In this document: positions 57,885-64,000 of the stretch, in pieces
How the letters are laid out: the number at the start of each line of letters is the position of its first letter
Position numbering within the stretch: position 1 is the first letter of the stretch
Assembly: GCF_963259705.1 (NCBI RefSeq)
Contig: NC_081848.1
Coordinates: forward strand, 50,367,408-50,431,407
Origin: Myotis daubentonii
Taxonomy: Eukaryota; Chordata; Mammalia; Chiroptera; Vespertilionidae
Direction of reading: 5' to 3'
Length of the DNA: 64,000 bases
Made by a program: the position numbers and the translations under genes
The notes under the pieces: model-generated
Databases searched by the model: none
Seen by the model: only the letters and a program-made list of their open reading frames with translations
Told to the model about the DNA's origin: nothing

Positions 57885-58065
57885 ATTTGTAGCTCCACCA
57901 TTTATCAGCCGGGTTGCCTTGGGCAAATTACTTAACTTCTCTAAGCCTCAATTTCTTTATCTGTAAACTGGAAATAATTATTTCACCCACATCTTAACTT
58001 CACAGTGAATGTTGAGATGATACATATAGAACACTTAGCACAATAAATATGATTTCTATTTTTTT
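57885..58065 (+). repeat. MIR SINE
   Basis: Forward MIR: GTAGCTCCACCATTTATCAG, CTTGGGCAAATTACTTAACT, CTAAGCCTCAATTTCTTTAT, TAGAACACTTAGCACAATAA. Confidence 0.93.
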
Positions 58066-58069
58066 GGTT

Positions 58070-58560
58070 CTCTATCTACCTCACCAGAATATAAATCCTG
58101 TTAGGTCAAGACTCATGCCTGTCATTTTTGCTCACCATGGCATGCATAGCACTGAACACAAAATCTGAAACATAACTCTTCAGTTATATGCTGAATATCT
58201 ATAGAATCAATAAATGTCAATATCTTGCCCCAAAATCTGCAAAGGTTTTCATTTCAAACTTGAACACATCTCCATTCTTCTGCATGGCATCCTTCAACCC
58301 GTATCGCCAGCAGCCTCCTTAGCTTCTCTCTCTGCTACAGCTTAACAGTCTGTCTGATAAAATCCCCTTTATCTCCTCTCCCTTTGTCAAATGCTCCCTT
58401 CCAGGCCTGAGTCCTCCTTCCCCCAGGAAGCTTTCCCATGTCCACTGTTCAAGTCTTCTTGGAACTCCTGCTTAGCATCACCCATTTTGTTCTGAACCTT
58501 TCCCCAACTCCTTTCAAGCCTCACCTCTCCTCCAGGTAACATGCAGTGGCCTTGAAGGCA
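58070..58560 (+). repeat. L2 LINE fragments
   Basis: Two L2-like pieces: 58070-58215 (CCAGAATATAAATCCTGTTA, CATAGCACTGAACACAAA, ATCAATAAATGTC) and about 58390-58560 (CAGGAAGCTTTCCCATGTCC). The gap between is unclassified. Confidence 0.45.
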
Positions 58561-59155
58561 AGCTCTGTTCTTATCCTTTTGTGCCCTACCCCAACCCCAG
58601 CCCCTGATCAGGGTCTCTCTGCCTCCTGCTCCTTCTCAAGAGCCATTCCTTTTGGTAATGTTTTCTCGAAAAGCACATCCTCACAGTGTGTACCTCCGAG
58701 TTCCTGAGCTTCACCACGCCTCATTTAAGGTATTGACTTTTCAATTCCCGATAAATTATTCAGCAGCTCATTTTCAGCCAAAATCCTCTCTTCTTTGGTG
58801 CCCATTCTCCTCCAGCCACCATCTCAGGGCAGCCTTTACTTCTAATGACATGATTACAAGTTATGCTCTGCCAGACATTAAAGCAACATAGTGCTCTCAG
58901 GGATAAAAAAGCCTTACTTGGAATTCTCAGTAGAGAGAAAGGCCCCACAAGAGTGCCGCTCTACTTTTTATCGAGAACAAAGATATTTGTCTCCACTACA
59001 AAGGATCCACATGCAGCAGGGTTCTGGTTCAAAGGCAGGGATTTTGCTGGAACTTTCCAAACCTCCCTGAAAAGCAGCCCAGCAGCTGATGGGCACAGCT
59101 GGACCTGATTCCATCAACCCTAGGATGGAGGACTTTCAGTCTCTATGATATCAGG
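58560..59155. other. Unique intergenic sequence
   Basis: Nothing recognised. Confidence 0.4.
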
Positions 59156-59380
59156 GTGATGGAGGTGGGGGTGGGGGGGGGGAGGGGGAAGGCAGAGAGA
59201 AAGGAAGAAAGAAAGAGAAAGAAAAAGAAGGAAGGAAAGAAAGAAAGAGAGAGAGGAAAGGAGGGAGAAAGGGAGGAAAATAGAAAGAGGAGAAGAGAAG
59301 AGAAGAGAAGAGAAGAGAAGAGAAGAGAAGAGAAGAGAAGAGAAGAGAAGAGAAGAGAAAAGAGAAGAGAGAAAAAGAAA
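59156..59380 (+). repeat. Long polypurine tract with (AGAAG)n array
   Basis: Purine-only runs at 59194-59280 (87 nt) and 59282-59380 (99 nt), interrupted by one T, preceded by a G-rich block. AGAAG repeats about 13 times at 59291-59357. It ends 25 bp before a solo LTR. Confidence 0.95.
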
Positions 59381-59405
59381 CCATAAATCCTCCCTGATCA
59401 GGGAC

Positions 59406-60244
59406 TGCCGGGAGCCGGTCCATCCTTGCTGTTTCAAGGGACCTGGCATATATGGCATACGGTTCTTAATATGTTTGCTCACCTTCTTGGCGCTGTGTTT
59501 TAACCAAGGTCACCTCTCTGAGAAAGGTTGAATCCCCAGGTAGGGATTTTCCCCTGAAGTTAGGGAGGGGATGAAACTCCTTAACTAAGTGCCAGGCGGG
59601 TAGTTAATCAATTTAACTACAAACAATCATGCTTAAGCTACATAATCTTTACTCCCTGGAATGGAGATAAGAAACGCCCTAACCTTTGTAATAGAAATTG
59701 ACAGGATTAGAATCAACTGGTATAAATACAGATGCAACAAGACAACAACAGACAGAACTCAGAACACAGAACTAAGGACACAGGGCTTGGAAGACAGGAC
59801 CAAGAGAGACAGAGCCTAGGCACAGAACCTACACAGAACGTTCACTAGAGACAGAAGAACTTCGCTGGAGAGAGCATGCCGGAGGATCCTGGAGAGGGAC
59901 TGGCCTCGGAGCCTAGAGACAGAGCCTAGCGGGAGAACATGGCAAGGGATCCTGGACTGAACCTGACTACAGAGATTGGCAGGAGAACCTGACTGGAACC
60001 TGGACACTGAACCTGACTGGAGAGCCTGGACAGAACCTGGCTGGAGAACCTAGCGAGGGAACATGGCTACAGAACCTCGCTAGAGATCCGAAGCAGAACC
60101 TCTCTGGAGATCCAGACCAGAACTTGGCTGGAGATCCTGGCTGGGCTGCTGATCAACTGAACGCTGTCTCCGTGTCCTTCCTTCTTCGCCAACTCCGTCC
60201 ACACCTTTGGGGACCCCTGGATCCGCTGGGGCTGGACCCCGGCA
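59406..60244 (+). mobile_element. Solo LTR (ERV class II-like) with internal tandem array
   Basis: 839 bp from TGCCGGGAGC to GACCCCGGCA with an exact 6-bp duplication AGGGAC (59400-59405, 60245-60250). Six-base duplications suit class II (betaretrovirus-like) elements. TATAAATACA at 59721 marks the promoter. From about 59744 to 60160 a degenerate array of AGAACCTGGCTGGAGA-like words fills the R region. The terminal 80 bp match the end of 46842-47260. No viral genes are present. Confidence 0.9.
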
Positions 60245-60250
60245 AGGGAC

Positions 60251-60859
60251 ATCTGAGAAAGCAAGAAGATACACAGAATGCTTACTGTTATGCTTGGTTT
60301 TATTAAGGTAGAGTCTTCCCATCCTACTCAAGGGACCACTACCAGCCCCTTTCCCAGCCCTTCCTGTCTAATGATCTTACAGTACAAAGAAAGCTCCCCT
60401 TTTTTTATGTCTCTGCCCCTAGCACTCCAGCTTCTCTTATTTTTATGTTAACTCCATGCCTCCCAAGCTCCCAGTTGGAGACCCAACTCTCACAGCAGCC
60501 ACCTAACCTGAGTGTGTCTCATACCACAGGTCATTTTGTAGATTCAAGACCACCATATACATGAAGGTGAGTTTATATGGTCAATAGGGAAAGATGGTGG
60601 GGACTCATTCAGTGTCATGGGAAGGAAAGGAGACTCCCAATTGCCTATATGTTGCTAACATCTGTAACTTCATTCCTCATAAACTACTTGATCAACTAAG
60701 CCCCAGCCTGAGCATTTATTCTAATGATTGCCTTCAAGGGATTAACCTGAGAAGATCAGGATTGAGGGTTGTGCCTGGTGGGGCAAGTGACAGGACTTCC
60801 TTGGATCCTGTCAAAACTGAGCAAGGGTTCCTGGTGGCACCACAAAAGGGGTTAAATCA

Positions 60860-60894
<35 letters not shown>

Positions 60895-61415
60895 CAACAA
60901 CAACAACAAAACAAATTAATTTAAAAACCCACAAGAAAGACAACATATGCAATAGAGGAACAAAGGAAAATTAGTTGACTGGTAGCCACTTTTGTTCTTC
61001 AAAAACTCCCATCCTTTCTTCCTTGTCGCTCTCTCTTTCTGAAAGAAGGCAAAGCAGGAGAGGCCAGGACACTGTGCCAGAAGCATCACACTCTCTACCC
61101 GGAGTAACCCTTAGCCATAGCAGGTGCATTCTGCGACCCTGCTTCCCCCACCACCCTCAGGTCCACTTCTGACAAAGCTGATTGAACAAGAGATAGACAC
61201 CTCGTGGCCAGAGGTTAGCCCAATCAGATTCTTTCTCCCAGGACTTTGAGATTAAGGCACAAAAGACCAAATCTGTTAGCAGTGGGGAGTAAAGGAGGTA
61301 TTGGCGCATAGTCTGGGTATAACATAATAAGATTTATAGGATATTTTTTTTATGTGGGTGACTCCCAAGTTTTGTGATGTTATTGATTTTCCAAGACAAC
61401 ATTATACTCGGGAAA
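60251..61415. other. Unique intergenic sequence
   Basis: Nothing recognised apart from the trinucleotide microsatellite. Confidence 0.4.
60860..60919 (+). repeat. (AAT)n(AAC)n microsatellite
   Basis: About ten ATA units followed by about nine ACA units. The unit switch is sharp. Confidence 0.95.
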
Positions 61416-61419
61416 TAAC

Positions 61420-61640
61420 TTTGGACTTGAAGTCAGGAGACTCCTGCTACTGACATATATTAGCTGTCTGACCTTGGACAAATTGTGTAACTGACCTCAG
61501 CTACCTCATCTATAAAAGACACTATTCACTATCCTGAGAACGTCCCAGGGCTATAGTGAGGATCAGATGAGCCAGGAAAGGGCCATGAAAACTATAAAAT
61601 GCTGTGTGAATGAGAGGGGCTGTCATTTACCCCCTCCGCT
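61420..61640 (+). repeat. MIR SINE
   Basis: Forward MIR: CTGACCTTGGACAAATTGTG, CAGCTACCTCATCTATAAAA, AGTGAGGATCAGATGAGCC, AAACTATAAAATGCTGTGTG. Confidence 0.85.
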
Positions 61641-61649
61641 TTGGACAAA

Positions 61650-61790
61650 TTTTTAGCTAATAATTATTTTCTTAGTGCCTGCACTGTGCTCACATTGCTA
61701 TATAAAGCGTTGTGGGGGAAATGTAAGAAATAAAAGTGTTGGAAGAGTTCATACTCCAAAGGAGGGATAGGGTGAAATGAGTCAAGTTAT
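61650..61790 (-). repeat. Possible L2 LINE 3' end
   Basis: GTGCCTGCACTGTGCTCACA and GGAAGAGTTCATACTCCAAA follow the reverse L2 terminus loosely. Confidence 0.35.
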
Positions 61791-61799
61791 TCAGTTCCT

Positions 61800-62357
61800 A
61801 CTTTGGTCTGGGTTCTCAGGGCCTCCTGTTGCTGGTTTGGGCCCAGGCTCTAACAGACAAGGTACAGCTGAGAATGGACAAGGATTCTCCTGCTACAGAT
61901 CACAGTTCAGTGAGCTGAAGCTCAGAGTCAACCAGCTAAAAAGAGGGGTCTTTCATTTCGGTGAAACCATGTGCAGATAGCTGGTTTCACCTAGACCCAG
62001 AGCACATGTGGAGCAGCTCCTACCTGCTGGGAAATCTTTGCAGGCTCCTTCTTTCTCTGGGATTTCCGCAGACTCACAGCCCATTCGGGCTGGGATTTGG
62101 GAAAAGCAGAAGCCTTGCGCACCAGCAAGCACAATCCCTGGAAGATGTCTGGCCCTCAGGGCTAATGCCTTGGACTTTTCAATGAAGATTTCATTTCCTT
62201 GGGAAGTTAAGTCAACAGAGTCTGTCTTAGGCAAAGAACTAAAATTGAAGAAGCTTCCAGTATGGCTCTTTATTTCTCAAAGAAAAGTGCTCTAGACTCC
62301 TCCTCCCCCACCCTTTAAAGAGTCCAAGACATCCATAGTCCTGTCACTCTACAAATA
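61800..62357. other. Unique intergenic sequence
   Basis: Nothing recognised. Confidence 0.4.
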
Positions 62358-62368
62358 AACTCATTAAG

Positions 62369-62573
62369 CCCAGCTGGCATGGCTCAGTGGTTGAACATCG
62401 ACACATGCACCAAGGGGTCATCACTTTGATTCCCGGTCAGGGCACATGCCCAGGTTGTGGGCTCAATCCCTAGTGGGGGGTGTGGTGTGCAGGAGGCAGC
62501 CTATTGATGTTAATGTTTCTCTCTCCCTCTCTCTCTATCTCTTTAAAATTAATAAAAAAACATTAAAAAATAA
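62369..62573 (+). mobile_element. VES-type SINE, variant head
   Basis: Head CCCAGCTGGCATGGCTCAGT with GTTGAACATCGACACATG replaces the usual VES head. The B-box-like GATTCCCGGTCAGGGCA and middle TAGTGGGGGGTGTGGTGTGC are intact, as is the AATAAAAAAACATT tail. ACTCATTAAG and ATTCATTAAAG on the two sides are an imperfect duplication. Confidence 0.88.
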
Positions 62574-62586
62574 TACATTCATTAAA

Positions 62587-63290
62587 GATGAAAACATAGG
62601 AAACAAAGATATTCATTTCCCTTCCCATTAGCCTAAAATTCTCCCTACAGCTCTTCTCAGCTTCAGAAATGTGAGATAACGTATCCCTCTAGCTACTTAA
62701 GTCTAATTTCTTACGTGTGCTTTTGATCCTACACTAATCCATAAATGCAAAAGGAGAATAAAACGCTACAGGCAGATAAAGGTGTTCATTATAGCAATAG
62801 CAATAAAAATTATACAAGTTGGAGTTCTGGTTAAATATAGCTGTTTGCTAGCATGTGTTATTTCTTCTTCATTTTGAGTTCCCACTAGTCTGCTAAAAAG
62901 AATAATTCTTAAAAACCACATAGAGAATGAGAAAGGGGACATCAGTCAGCATTGAAAGATCTCTATAGATTTTTTTTTAAAAGTCTGAAAGTTGTTGGAG
63001 CAATAGATACTGATTTGGCAAAGGTAAAAGAAGCCAGAGGAGGGATGTGAAAAAAACAGCAACTTACTCCATAAAACCCTGGAAAGTCAATGAATTCAGT
63101 GGAGCCAGTACACCTAGATGAAGATATCTGATACCCAGCCCACTCACTTCTTCCCCAGGCAAGAATATCTGAGTTTTCTGGCAAAATTAGCAGAAGTACG
63201 GGGTTCCAAGGCATCTTAGAGATGGTGGGCAGGAGTAATGACCAAGAGATCGATTGAAAGTCCATAACATTGAGAAATATTAAGAAGACA
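62587..63290. other. Mostly unique intergenic sequence
   Basis: Nothing firm. A weak L1-like stretch may lie near 62760-62850. Confidence 0.4.
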
Positions 63291-63299
63291 TGAATAGCA

Positions 63300-64000
63300 A
63301 AATATACATATATTTTTAAATTAAGCCATTATAAATTTGAAAAAGAATAAAAAACTGATTATTTTTTACACGGCAAAGGAAACCATCAACAAAATGAAAA
63401 GACAACCCATTAAATGGGAGAACATATTCACCAATAAAACATCTGATAAGAGTTAATATACAAAATGTATAAAGAACTTACAAAACTCAACACACCAAAA
63501 AAACCCTACAAACAATTAATCCAATAAAAAAATGGGCAGTGGACCTGAATAGACAATTCTCCAAAGAGGACACACAGATGACCCATAGGCATACACAAAG
63601 ATGATCAACATCATTAATCACCAGAGAGATGCAAATTAAAACCACAATGAGATATCACCTCACACCTGCCAGAATGGCTATCATCAGTAAATCAACAAAC
63701 AAGGTTTGGCAAGGGTGTGGGGGGGAAAGGAGCCCCTGTGCACTGCTGGTGGGAAGGCAGATTGATGCAGCCACTGTGGAAAGCAGTATGGAGTTACCTC
63801 AAACAATTAAAAATGGAACTGCTTTATGACCCAGTGATTCCACTTCTGGGAATATATCCTAAGAATCCTGAAACACCAAACAGAAAAAATATATGCACCC
63901 CTATGTTCACGGCAGCATTATTTACAATAGTCAAGATCTGGAAACAGCCCAGGTGCCCATCAGTAGATGCTGTGAGACATTCACACAATGGAATACCACT
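63300..64000 (+). mobile_element. L1 LINE 3' portion, runs off the window
   Basis: Forward L1: AATGAAAAGACAACCCATTA, ATGGGAGAACATATTCACCA, CAGAGAGATGCAAATTAAAA, CCCAGTGATTCCACTTCTGG, GGCAGCATTATTTACAATAG, CACAATGGAATACCACT. Frames here are short and broken. The 3' end lies beyond the right edge. Confidence 0.9.

Larger units (their letters stand above)
43460..64000. other. 5' flanking intergenic DNA of GALNT18
   Basis: No exon, RNA gene or second promoter-like CpG island was recognised to the right of the GALNT18 promoter. In other mammals the neighbouring gene on this side is far away, so a gene-free flank of 20 kb is expected. The segment is repeat-rich, with three Helitron/LTR clusters and several DNA-transposon MITEs listed separately. 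Confidence 0.7.

Noticed and set aside
59120..59482. Long Ser/Phe/Leu-rich and Lys/Glu/Arg-rich open frames
   Set aside because: They are translations of the polypurine tract and carry no information.

Overview
The window is nuclear DNA from a mammal, almost certainly a vespertilionid (vesper) bat. Three kinds of element point there: tRNA-derived VES-type SINEs (about eight copies); Helitrons of the HeliBat type, which start with TC, end in CTAG (CTTTAG in one copy) and carry a GCACGAA/TTCGTGC hairpin; and many short non-autonomous hAT elements, including SPIN-like copies, alongside mariner and pogo/Tigger MITEs. Family names come from recognition of the sequence, not from a database search.

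Only one protein-coding exon can be supported. It lies on the minus strand at 42590-42824 and encodes the first 78 residues of GALNT18 (polypeptide N-acetylgalactosaminyltransferase 18, formerly GALNTL4): the cytoplasmic tail, the signal-anchor helix and the start of the stem. It begins at a strong Kozak ATG with an in-frame stop upstream and ends at a consensus GT splice donor. The exon sits in a CpG island (about 42080-43460) that must hold the promoter. Transcription runs from high to low coordinates, so 1-42589 is the start of a very large first intron and about 43460-64000 is 5' flanking, intergenic DNA.

Intron part (1-42589): ancient MIR and L2 fossils, a minus-oriented L1 block (about 21335-24115) with a nested hAT element, VES SINEs, one Helitron, one mariner MITE, SPIN-like and other hAT MITEs, microsatellites, and a local duplication of about 140 bp (38290-38430 and 39792-39934). 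Long stretches show nothing recognisable and look like ordinary intron.

Flanking part (43460-64000): two more Helitrons, one with a 32-bp minisatellite; four hAT MITEs, one a near-perfect palindrome; a Tigger MITE; two solo LTRs sharing the same 3' end, one carrying a degenerate tandem array; a probable third LTR; several L1 fragments; a long polypurine tract; and an L1 running off the right end.

The window does not contain an operon-like or multi-gene system. Its interest lies in the density of nested, relatively young DNA transposons around one glycosyltransferase promoter, in several insertions whose target-site duplications can be read directly, and in an out-of-frame ATG that would form a 69-codon upstream ORF overlapping the GALNT18 start.
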